Of a DNA stretch of 6,009 nucleotides, positions 1 through 5,733 are shown in pieces. Position 1 is the first letter of the stretch; every line of letters begins with the position of its first letter. The translations under genes and the position numbers were made by a program. Below the pieces are notes generated by a model. That model did not search any database, was not told the DNA's origin, and worked only from the letters and a program-made list of their open reading frames with translations. Source of the DNA: JANQRV01 sp964533785 (GTDB lineage Bacteria; Bacteroidota; Bacteroidia; Chitinophagales; Saprospiraceae); assembly GCA_964533785.1 (NCBI GenBank), contig CAZHNG010000395.1:1-6009 (forward strand). Direction: 5' to 3'.

Positions 1-31
1 ATTGATATCCATTGAATATCAGCGTTTTGTT

Positions 32-66
32 GTCTAAAATCTAGCGTCTAGTGTCAAAAGTCCAAT
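32..66. repeat. Degenerate heptanucleotide tandem array
   Basis: Five consecutive 7-base units can be read without gaps: GTCTAAA, ATCTAGC, GTCTAGT, GTCAAAA, GTCCAAT. The consensus is close to RTCTANN, with the first three units the best preserved. The same 7-bp phase reappears at 145-165 and 190-210 inside the dispersed repeat. This resembles the short tandemly repeated repetitive sequences described between genes of some bacteria. No coding potential is visible. The periodicity is seen directly; any function is unknown. Confidence 0.55.
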
Positions 67-143
67 TAAGTAAATAATCGAGCAATATCAGATCGCTGAT
101 GGCTTCAACACAATACATTCACACCCAACTTCTTACAGGCTAA

Positions 144-211
144 CATCTGGTATCTAATATCTCACCCAATCCTGGCATTCATCGTCAGGATCTGGTATTT
201 GCAGTCTTACT
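144..211 (-). repeat. Dispersed hairpin-centred repeat, copy A
   Basis: Bases 166-198 are an exact 33-bp reverse complement of 3917-3949, and weaker similarity extends the match to about 144-211. The core is a stem-loop: ATCCTGGC (169-176) pairs with GTCAGGAT (184-191) around a 7-nt loop, with one G-T wobble. On both sides lie 7-bp-period units: ATCTGGT, ATCTAAT, ATCTCAC at 145-165 and ATCTGGT, ATTTGCA, GTCTTAC at 190-210. A palindromic core with short-repeat flanks is REP-like. It lies upstream of the outer-membrane protein gene. No transposase is in the window. Strand is given relative to copy B, which is called plus. Confidence 0.8.
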
Positions 212-219
212 TAATTTCG

Positions 220-240
220 GGAACAACTATTCAATGTTCC
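220..240. other. Short inverted repeat upstream of the outer-membrane gene
   Basis: GGAACA (220-225) and TGTTCC (235-240) form a perfect 6-bp inverted repeat around a 9-nt spacer, about 40 bp before the start codon at 279. It could be an operator or a small hairpin in the leader. No good Bacteroidota promoter match was found next to it, so the role is open and chance is possible. Confidence 0.2.
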
Positions 241-278
241 TTCAAAACCCAATTTTTTGTTAAAATTATAGCAATCCC

Positions 279-1118
279 ATGAAAAGAATTCATTTATTAA
301 TGTTGTCGTTCCTAATCGTAATTGGACTAAAAGGACAGACGGTTGAAGCGGGGTTTGGTGCAGGGCTTTCGCTCTACTACGGAGATCTAACACCTGAAGG
401 TTTCACTAATGCCATTCAAAATACGAATTTAGCTTTTAATGCCTCCGGCCGTTTGACATTGCCGTCGCGCGTCTCATTTAAATTGGGTGCTCTTTTCACC
501 CAATTTTCCGGTGACAGTGAAAATACCGGTCGGGGCAAAGACCGGGCGTTTAATTTCCAAACGGATTTGGTAGAACTATCGCTGACTGCCGAATGGAGTT
601 TTATCCGCCTGGGCAGTTCGCGTTACGGTGCTATTTATCCATACATCTATGCTGGTATCGGCGGATTTTATTTCAATCCTAAAACGAATTTTGAAGGAGA
701 CCTGATTGACCTGCAACCACTTGGAACGGAAGGGCAAGGGTTGCCCGGTTATGGTTCGAAGTATGAGCTGATCCAGCCACTCATTCCGGTTGGTGGTGGA
801 TTCAGGATGGCCATTGACGACTTTGGAACGATCGGCCTGGAAATCGGTGCCCGTAAATTATTTACCGATTATTTGGATGATTTAAGTGGTACGGAAATTA
901 ATTACCAGGATCTATTGCAAGGTAATGGTGAACTGGCTGCCAGGATCAGCAATCCAGGAGTTGATCCACAGGATTCAAATCTGAGCCAGGTAAATTATAA
1001 AAGGGGGAATTTTCCTACTGATTGGTATTATATTACTACCGTATCGATCTCTATTCCCTTGTTCACCATAACCAAATCCGGCGTAAAGAGCGGCGGGCTG
1101 GGCTGCCCGCGGTTTTAA
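279..1118 (+). CDS. DUF6089-family outer-membrane beta-barrel protein
   Basis: A 279-residue secreted protein, predicted to sit in the outer membrane. Residues 1-20 form a signal peptide: a KR-positive start, a hydrophobic run at about 5-17, and a likely cut after Gly-Gln, as is common in Bacteroidota. The mature part alternates polar and hydrophobic/aromatic residues as beta-barrels do. Blocks I associate with DUF6089 are GLSLYYGDL (about 29-37), PYIYAGIGGFYFNP (121-134), LQPLGTEGQG (145-154), RKLFTDYLDD (192-201) and a final DWYYITTVSISI strand (248-259) after a KRGNFP turn. The C-terminus ends in CPRF with a terminal Phe. DUF6089 members have no firm biochemical role; a structural or assembly role in the envelope is only an inference. 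The ATG at 279 is the only start that gives a complete signal peptide. A GC-rich hairpin overlaps the 3' end. Family call strong, function unknown. Confidence 0.85.
   Translation: MKRIHLLMLSFLIVIGLKGQTVEAGFGAGLSLYYGDLTPEGFTNAIQNTNLAFNASGRLTLPSRVSFKLGALFTQFSGDSENTGRGKDRAFNFQTDLVELSLTAEWSFIRLGSSRYGAIYPYIYAGIGGFYFNPKTNFEGDLIDLQPLGTEGQGLPGYGSKYELIQPLIPVGGGFRMAIDDFGTIGLEIGARKLFTDYLDDLSGTEINYQDLLQGNGELAARISNPGVDPQDSNLSQVNYKRGNFPTDWYYITTVSISIPLFTITKSGVKSGGLGCPRF
1093..1116 (+). terminator. Possible intrinsic terminator overlapping the stop codon of the outer-membrane gene
   Basis: GCGGGC (1093-1098) pairs perfectly with GCCCGC (1105-1110) around a 6-nt loop and is followed by GG and four T (1113-1116). 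The last T is the first base of the TAA stop. The stem therefore encodes part of the C-terminal SGGLGCPRF tail. The U-tract is short, so termination may be partial. Confidence 0.4.
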
Positions 1119-1254
1119 TGCCGGATACCAAATGGTGGGACTTGGTACGATCCGGACAGTTCCCGAAATTCATGAAAGGATAATGCTATTTATTTGTGAA
1201 TTTTATGTTAATTTGTGCGTAGCTAAATGTAAAAAACCATCATTTAATCATTAA

Positions 1255-1686
1255 ATGAGGATTCTAGTACTTTGCCGGGAAAACTCCTGCCGCAGCCAAA
1301 TGGCAGAGGCTTATTTAAGATTTTACGCTGAAGATGACATAACCGTCTTTAGTGGAGGCATTCGGAGTACCTGGGTTCATCCAATGGCCATTCAAGTGAT
1401 GGCTGAAGATGGTATTGACATTTCGGCTTTCCAATCCAATTCTTACCAGCAATATAAGCGCCAGCTTTTTGATTATTTGATTACGGTTTGCGATGAAGCC
1501 AGAGAGGTATTGCCCCCGAAAATGAAATTTGTCCACCACATTCATTTTGATATTCCCGATCCCGCTCATCCTGATATTCCCGAACCAGAGAGAATAGAAC
1601 GTTTCCGGGAAATACGTGAAATGACAAAAGGCAAGATGCTAAAATTTATCGGAAGCAGGATAAAGCCTCAAACGCCTTCATTATAG
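1255..1686 (+). CDS. arsC: ArsC-like (low-molecular-weight phosphatase fold) protein, atypical arsenate reductase
   Basis: A 143-residue cytoplasmic protein of the low-molecular-weight tyrosine phosphatase/ArsC superfamily. The N-terminal strand leads into the CX5R oxyanion loop C7-R-E-N-S-C12-R13-S14. The block HPMAIQVMAEDGIDIS (42-57) and the IPDPAHPD loop with D102 as probable general acid fit the thioredoxin-linked arsenate reductase branch. C79 in ITVCDEA corresponds to the second redox cysteine (C82 of the staphylococcal pI258 enzyme). The third cysteine, expected seven residues later, is L86, and the alternative position two residues after C79 is E81. The P-loop has R8-E9 where T-G is usual. 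The protein has only C7, C12 and C79. It may still reduce arsenate by a modified relay, or be a phosphatase. No other ars gene (transporter, ArsR) is in the window. Start ATG at 1255 places the catalytic Cys at residue 7, as in the family. Fold certain, substrate uncertain. Confidence 0.85.
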   Translation: MRILVLCRENSCRSQMAEAYLRFYAEDDITVFSGGIRSTWVHPMAIQVMAEDGIDISAFQSNSYQQYKRQLFDYLITVCDEAREVLPPKMKFVHHIHFDIPDPAHPDIPEPERIERFREIREMTKGKMLKFIGSRIKPQTPSL

Positions 1687-1692
1687 ATTGAT

Positions 1693-1740
1693 ATTGCTCA
1701 CTATCAATTACTTAATGAAATTGAGCAATTGCTTTCTTTT
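1693..1740 (+). terminator. Weak hairpin and T-rich tract after the arsC-like gene
   Basis: ATTGCTCA (1693-1700) and TGAGCAAT (1722-1729) are a perfect 8-bp inverted repeat with a 21-nt spacer, followed by a T-rich tract (1733-1740). The second arm overlaps a 10-bp palindrome, AGCAATTGCT (1724-1733). It could end the upstream transcript. The long loop and interrupted T run make this weak, and the second arm also overlaps the proposed -33 element of the ppk promoter, so a regulatory role is equally possible. Confidence 0.25.
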
Positions 1741-1760
1741 CTCCTCCGAGTCTACCTTTG
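1729..1760 (+). promoter_or_regulatory. Bacteroidota-type promoter for ppk
   Basis: TACCTTTG (1753-1760) is a perfect match to the Bacteroidota -7 consensus TAnnTTTG. A TTG at 1729-1731 lies 21 bp upstream, within the spacing seen for the -33 TTG element. Transcription would begin near 1767 and give a leader of about 70 nt before the ATG at 1836. This argues against the in-frame TTG at 1758, which is part of the -7 box. The motif match is direct; promoter activity is inferred. Confidence 0.6.
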
Positions 1761-1835
1761 TGGATCAACAGCAGTAGATTCGGCCAAACTTCCGCGATAA
1801 AAGTAGTATTTTCGGCTCCGTCGAATATAATATCT

Positions 1836-3908
1836 ATGGAAAATTTTGATTATATCAAGCGTGATGTGGCTTGGTTGTCTTTTAATCACAGAGTATTACA
1901 GGAAGCTAAGGACAAAACGGTTCCCCTCTATGAGCGCATAAAATTTCTGGCCATTTACAGTTCCAACCTGGATGAATTCTTCCGGGTACGGGTGGCTTCT
2001 TTACGGCAGTTTAAAAACCTGGAGAAAGAAACGAAAAAAGCCATAAAAGTAAAGCCGAAAAAGGAATTAAAGACCATTCGCAAAATTGTACAAAAACAAC
2101 AGGATGAATTTGGTCGTATTTTCAGGGGACAAATACTGCCGGAACTTGAAAAGCAGGGTATTTTTTTGATCAAAGAAAGTGCTTTTGATGAAAAGCAGCA
2201 AAAATATTGCCGCTCTTATTTTAAGGAACATATCCGGGATCAGCTCGAATTGCACCTCGTACGTGAAGAAGGTGAGACGCCTTTTCTTGAAAACAGGGGG
2301 TTGTATTTTGCCATCCAATTTGATGATGGTCCAGAGATCGGTATTCTCAATATTCCTACCCAATCAAATGACCGTTTTATAACGCTACCGAGCGAGGATC
2401 CAAATAAATATTTTATCACTTTTTTAGACGATGTGATCCGTTTTAACCTGCCGGACTTTCTCAATCGCAGAGTAAACCAGGCTTTTGCCGTGAAGGTATC
2501 CCGTGATGCAGAGATGTATATTGACGAGTTTGAAGTAAGAGAAGATCTTATCCCCCATATTAAAAAAGCATTATCCGAACGCAATACGGGGTTACCTACC
2601 CGGTTTTTGTACGATAATCAAATTCCGGCCTCTTTTTTGGACCAGGTTGCCGTAGCGTTTAACCTGGAAAAAAACGACCTCGTACCGGGGGCGCGTTATC
2701 ATAATTTCAATGACTTTTTTGGTTTTCCCAAGCCGATAAAAGATCATAGGTTGGTAGATGAACCTCTTCCACCTCTGACGCATCCGGACCTGGAAGCTGC
2801 TTCTTCCATATTACAATTGATGAAACAAAAAGATATTGTTTTACATTTTCCCTACCAAAGATACGATTATGTGCCCCGGCTCATTCGCGAAGCAGCAGAA
2901 GATCAAAGCGTTAGCAAGATAAAGGTCACCCTGTACCGTGTAGCATCAAAGTCGGCAGTGGTAGAAGCATTGTTGTATGCTTTGTCTAAAGGGAAGACGG
3001 TAACGGTATTCATCGAAGCTAAGGCTCGTTTTGACGAAGAATCCAACATTTATTGGGGGGAAGCCCTGGAAAAGGCAAAGGCCAATGTCCTTTACAGTAT
3101 TCCGGGAATTAAGGTACATACCAAACTATTGTTGATAGCCCGGAATGAGGAGGATAAAGAGCGCCGTTATGCTTATTTAGGTACCGGCAATTTTAATGAA
3201 AAAACCGCCAAATTATATTGCGATCATGCCTTATTGACTGCAGACCCCAGATTGACCAATGAAGTCGATCTGGTATTCAGCATTTTGGAGCGAAAGATCC
3301 TTATCCCTAAATGTGACCATCTTTTCGTTTCGCCCTTTTCATTACGGGATAATTTTACGGAACTTATCGATCGTGAAATTGCCAATAAGCAAAACGGCAA
3401 AGACGCGTATATGATCCTGAAGATGAATAGCCTGGAAGATCCGGGAATGGTACAGAAGTTATACGAAGCAAGTAATGCCGGCGTAAATATTAAGCTGATC
3501 GTAAGAGGAATATGTTCTTTAATTCCCGGCGTTAAAGGTATGAGCGAAAATATTGAAGCCATTAGTATAATCGACCGTTTCCTGGAACACGCACGCGTCT
3601 ACATCTTTTGTAATGATGGGAGCGAGATCATGTATACAGCCTCCGCTGATTGGATGACCCGCAACCTCGACCGGCGGATCGAAGTGGCCATGCCCATCTA
3701 TGATAAAGCGGTTTATCAGGAACTCCGCGATATCATAAACCTGCAATTGAACGATAATACGAAAGCCAGGATAATCAATACCACCCAAAGCAACCCTTAT
3801 AAGCTGCGATTACCCAACCAGCCTGCCATCCGTGCCCAAATGGATACTTACCGCTACCTGGAAAGGAAAGTAAGTGAAAAAGAGGAGGTGCAACAGGCGC
3901 TGCCTTAG
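1836..3908 (+). CDS. ppk: Polyphosphate kinase 1
   Basis: PPK1 reversibly transfers the terminal phosphate of ATP to polyphosphate chains. With the ATG at 1836 the protein has 690 residues, against 688 in E. coli. The N-terminus MENFDYIKRDVAWLSFN fits the family start and is followed by YSSNLDEFF (41-49). Key residues sit a constant 7 positions before their E. coli counterparts: Mg-binding R368 (LYRVA) and R398 (KARFDEE), the phosphorylated H428 (KVHTK), and H585 (LEHARVYIF). E. coli H454 is replaced by Y447 in the RYAYLGTGNFNEKT block. The C-terminal phospholipase-D-like domains are intact, including RGICSLIPG (557-565) and SADWMTRN (603-610). Residues 60-90 are Lys-rich, in the N-terminal helical domain. 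A TTG 26 codons upstream keeps the frame open but overlaps the promoter and adds unconserved residues. No exopolyphosphatase gene is adjacent. The stop codon lies at the edge of repeat copy B. Full-length and apparently functional. Confidence 0.97.
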   Translation: MENFDYIKRDVAWLSFNHRVLQEAKDKTVPLYERIKFLAIYSSNLDEFFRVRVASLRQFKNLEKETKKAIKVKPKKELKTIRKIVQKQQDEFGRIFRGQILPELEKQGIFLIKESAFDEKQQKYCRSYFKEHIRDQLELHLVREEGETPFLENRGLYFAIQFDDGPEIGILNIPTQSNDRFITLPSEDPNKYFITFLDDVIRFNLPDFLNRRVNQAFAVKVSRDAEMYIDEFEVREDLIPHIKKALSERNTGLPTRFLYDNQIPASFLDQVAVAFNLEKNDLVPGARYHNFNDFFGFPKPIKDHRLVDEPLPPLTHPDLEAASSILQLMKQKDIVLHFPYQRYDYVPRLIREAAEDQSVSKIKVTLYRVASKSAVVEALLYALSKGKTVTVFIEAKARFDEESNIYWGEALEKAKANVLYSIPGIKVHTKLLLIARNEEDKERRYAYLGTGNFNEKTAKLYCDHALLTADPRLTNEVDLVFSILERKILIPKCDHLFVSPFSLRDNFTELIDREIANKQNGKDAYMILKMNSLEDPGMVQKLYEASNAGVNIKLIVRGICSLIPGVKGMSENIEAISIIDRFLEHARVYIFCNDGSEIMYTASADWMTRNLDRRIEVAMPIYDKAVYQELRDIINLQLNDNTKARIINTTQSNPYKLRLPNQPAIRAQMDTYRYLERKVSEKEEVQQALP

Positions 3909-3971
3909 TAAGTGAGATACCAGATCCTGACGATGAATGCCAGGATTGGTGAGAAACCAGATACCAGATGT
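3907..3971 (+). repeat. Dispersed hairpin-centred repeat, copy B
   Basis: This is the inverted partner of the repeat at 144-211. Bases 3917-3949 match it exactly over 33 bp on the opposite strand. AGTAAG (3907-3912) and a distal GATACCAGATGT-like block extend the match with small gaps. The core stem ATCCTGAC/GCCAGGAT surrounds a 7-nt loop, with one A-C mismatch on this strand that reads as a G-T wobble on the other. Tandem ACCAGAT units (3956-3962, 3963-3969) continue the 7-bp phase. The repeat begins inside the ppk stop codon. It could form a 3'-end hairpin on the ppk transcript. Confidence 0.8.
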
Positions 3972-3982
3972 ACTACCAGGTG

Positions 3983-4002
3983 AACTTTGGGGCAAAGTTT
4001 TT
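3983..4002 (+). terminator. Probable intrinsic terminator of ppk
   Basis: AACTTTG (3983-3989) and CAAAGTT (3993-3999) form a perfect 7-bp hairpin with a GGG loop. It runs into five T (3998-4002), followed by A. The stem is A/T-rich, so it is not strong, but position (75 bp after the stop) and orientation fit. It would separate ppk from the convergent oxidoreductase gene. Confidence 0.5.
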
Positions 4003-4158
4003 ACTCACCGCAAAGAAAATGCTAAGAAGGGATTCCCTGAAAATAAGCAAAATGCTAATAGTCAAATACTTACCTTGTTAAAAGCAAGACCCTCAACACC
4101 CAAACGAGCCCCTTCGCTGCAGACGGATCGGTGTACAAACGATTTCATAAAATCCAAA
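4003..4158. other. Convergent intergenic region without recognised gene
   Basis: This lies between the ppk terminator and the 3' end of the oxidoreductase gene. A + strand reading frame at 3937-4206 crosses it, but its translation has no family-like pattern and it overlaps repeat copy B and the end of the opposite gene. An A-rich stretch near 4005-4030 (CACCGCAAAG, then GCTAAGAAGG) resembles short degenerate intergenic repeats seen in many genomes. I found no clear terminator for the - strand gene. Confidence 0.5.
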
Positions 4159-5142
4159 TTATTCAAAGTCGTACTTCATATTTACTTCTGTCCTTACCGA
4201 ATCTAAAAGCTTCATAAGGTTTTGGCTATCCTTAAACGACCAAAGGTCACTTTGTTTTTTCCCCTGGTTGACACAGTTCATGACTTCCTCGATCTCGTAA
4301 ATATATCCACGTTGGGTACGGGGATACTCAAAGCGGGCTTTCCTGCCGTCGTAAAAACTGATATCAAAACTCTGCGCTTCGTGCCAGCGGCGGTGGATAT
4401 TAATCGTACCTTTTTCACCGTAAATATGAGCAGTACATGGAGTGTCGGAAAGAATAGTAGCCTGTAAGTGAGCGATGGCCCCGTTGTTATATTTAAAGAA
4501 AATACCACACTGTTCATCGATCCGGGTGCGGCCGATGTGAGCGGTTGCTTTGATCTCTTGCGGCATACCTAAGGTCAGTAAAGCCAAAAAGATAGGATAG
4601 ATACCGATATCCAGTATAGATCCTCCCGCAAGCTGATGGTTAAACAAACGCCCCTGCGGATCAAAAGCAGCTTTAAACCCAAAATCAGCAGTAACGCCAT
4701 GAATTTTTCCCAATTCCCCGTTATTGATGATCTCCAGTATTTTGATCGTTGTAGGCAGGAATCGCGTCCACATGGCTTCCATCAGAAAGGTGTCCCGATC
4801 GGCAGCCGTTTTCAGCATTTCCTGCACTTGCTGCTCATTAACGGCAAATGGTTTTTCGCAAAGCACGGGAAGGCCGTTTTCCAGGCATAAAAGCGTATGA
4901 TCCCGGTGGTGGATATGCCGGCTGGCGACGTAGACTGCGTCGATATCACCACAATCCAACAGTTCTTCGTAACTGCCAAAAGCCTTTGCTGCACTAAAAT
5001 TTTGAGCAAAAGTATCCGCTCTTGCTAGTGACCGCGAAGCAATAGCCAATAAGTTAGCTCCCGGAACAGTTTTTAAATCATTGGCAAACTTTCCGGCAAT
5101 GCGCCCGGCGCCGATTATCGCCCAGTTGAAGGTTTCTTTCAT
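4159..5142 (-). CDS. Gfo/Idh/MocA-family NAD(P)-dependent oxidoreductase
   Basis: A 327-residue cytoplasmic dehydrogenase of the glucose-fructose oxidoreductase/inositol dehydrogenase family. Residues 7-19 carry the Rossmann motif WAIIGAGRIAGKF for NAD(P) binding. CEKPF (95-99) holds the conserved E96-K97-P98, with K97 the probable catalytic lysine. WTRF (125-128) and GGSILDIGIYP (173-183, with D178 and Y182) most resemble the trans-dihydrodiol dehydrogenase-like branch. The C-terminal half is the usual alpha/beta substrate domain with GEKGTINI (242-249). There is no signal peptide or Tat motif, unlike periplasmic glucose-fructose oxidoreductase. The substrate is probably a sugar, polyol or related diol but cannot be told from sequence. 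The ATG at 5142 lies 8 bp after the hpf stop, so co-transcription and perhaps coupled translation are likely. Length and motifs look intact. Family call strong, substrate unknown. Confidence 0.92.
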   Translation of the reverse strand: MKETFNWAIIGAGRIAGKFANDLKTVPGANLLAIASRSLARADTFAQNFSAAKAFGSYEELLDCGDIDAVYVASRHIHHRDHTLLCLENGLPVLCEKPFAVNEQQVQEMLKTAADRDTFLMEAMWTRFLPTTIKILEIINNGELGKIHGVTADFGFKAAFDPQGRLFNHQLAGGSILDIGIYPIFLALLTLGMPQEIKATAHIGRTRIDEQCGIFFKYNNGAIAHLQATILSDTPCTAHIYGEKGTINIHRRWHEAQSFDISFYDGRKARFEYPRTQRGYIYEIEEVMNCVNQGKKQSDLWSFKDSQNLMKLLDSVRTEVNMKYDFE

Positions 5143-5150
5143 CGATTGAT

Positions 5151-5447
5151 TTACTTCCCGTTTAATTGCTTAAATTTGATCAGTTGCCGGCGCAGTGCCT
5201 CCACACTTTCATCGACGGCCGATTCGAATCTTTTTTCCGTATTCTTTGCAAAGAAAGTCTCTCCAGGGACACTGAGTTTTATTTCGGCCACTTTATCTTT
5301 TATTTTTCCGGAGTTTTCCAATTTCAGGATAACGTCTGCATGAATAATTTGCTCGTAGAAACGATCTAACTTTTCCGTTTTCTTTTGAATGAAATCCAGC
5401 AATTTTTGGTCTGCTTTAAATCCAACTGCTTCTGTATTTACTTTCAT
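5151..5447 (-). CDS. hpf: Ribosome hibernation promoting factor, short form (HPF/YfiA/RaiA family)
   Basis: A 98-residue protein of the S30AE/HPF family, which binds the decoding region of the small ribosomal subunit and silences ribosomes in stationary phase or starvation. The order beta-alpha-beta-beta-beta-alpha can be followed: MKVNTEAVGF, the helix ADQKLLDFIQKKTEKLDRFY (13-32), strands ADVILKLE, AEIKLSVPG and ETFFAKN, then the basic helix FESAVDESVEALRRQLIKFK (74-93). It lacks the long-form C-terminal dimerisation domain; 98 residues compares with 95 in E. coli HPF. The ATG at 5447 follows an A/T-rich leader without a Shine-Dalgarno sequence. In many Bacteroidota, as I recall, hpf sits beside a xerC-type recombinase and tRNA-tuf genes; here the downstream gene is an oxidoreductase and no tRNA is seen. 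Nested inverted repeats lie upstream. Confidence 0.93.
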   Translation of the reverse strand: MKVNTEAVGFKADQKLLDFIQKKTEKLDRFYEQIIHADVILKLENSGKIKDKVAEIKLSVPGETFFAKNTEKRFESAVDESVEALRRQLIKFKQLNGK

Positions 5448-5461
5448 AAAAGGTTGTTTTG

Positions 5462-5534
5462 CAGGTTAGTGTGTAAGACCTTTCATTTGCGGCGATGGGC
5501 TTGCAAATGTTCAATTAAGGAATAAACTAACCTG
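5462..5534 (-). promoter_or_regulatory. Nested inverted repeats upstream of hpf (possible regulatory leader)
   Basis: CAGGTTAGT (5462-5470) and ACTAACCTG (5526-5534) form a perfect 9-bp inverted repeat. It encloses a second perfect pair, CATTTGC (5484-5490) and GCAAATG (5503-5509). Read on the - strand, AACATTTG (5511 to 5504) matches the Bacteroidota -7 box TAnnTTTG at all but the first fixed base, and it overlaps an arm of the inner repeat. No TTG at the expected -33 spacing was found. The arrangement could be an operator at the promoter or a leader structure. The repeats are seen directly; the role is inference. Confidence 0.35.
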
Positions 5535-5733
5535 GGATTGGAAAATAATAAAGTCGCTAAATCTGTAGTCCAATTTAGCAATAACTGGAAAAAATACAAA
5601 TTGCGAGCGGGAATAATTGAATGAGTTTTTACGAGTTGAACTGGTCGCGAGTTAGACGGGTTCTAACGGGTTAGCCTCCATGTTCTCCCACGTTTTGCGG
5701 TAGGTAAGTGCATTAACTTTTATCGCCTATTTA
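5535..5733. other. Non-coding stretch between the hpf upstream region and the MITE-like element
   Basis: No credible gene on either strand. GCTAAAT (5556-5562) and ATTTAGC (5573-5579) form a perfect 7-bp inverted repeat with a 10-nt loop. GTTAGA (5651-5656) pairs with TCTAAC (5662-5667) around a 5-nt loop, and ACGGGTT occurs twice 10 bp apart (5656-5662, 5666-5672). These may be structured RNA or worn repeats. I recognise no known RNA family and no tRNA. Confidence 0.35.

Noticed and set aside
1..21. Hairpin TGATAT/ATATCA (3-8, 16-21) as terminator of an upstream gene
   Set aside because: A/T-rich 6-bp stem, no T tract following, and no upstream gene visible in the window.
32..210. CRISPR array
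   Set aside because: The repeat units are 7 bp, degenerate and without unique spacers of constant length; no cas gene is present.
1189..1215. Two near matches to TAnnTTTG upstream of the arsC-like gene (1189-1196 and 1208-1215)
   Set aside because: Each misses one of the six fixed bases and neither has a TTG at a suitable -33 distance; the region is T-rich, so chance matches are expected.
1758..1835. N-terminal extension of ppk starting at TTG 1758
   Set aside because: The TTG lies in the -7 promoter box, the 26 extra residues do not resemble the PPK1 family start, and the ATG at 1836 gives the expected length and N-terminus.
3937..4206. 89-codon + strand reading frame
   Set aside because: It starts inside repeat copy B, runs across the ppk terminator hairpin and overlaps the 3' end of the opposite gene. 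The translation shows no recognisable family or domain pattern.
5640..5680. tRNA-like look of the GTTAGA/TCTAAC hairpin with GGTTCTAA
   Set aside because: No acceptor stem, anticodon arm or full cloverleaf can be drawn around it on either strand.
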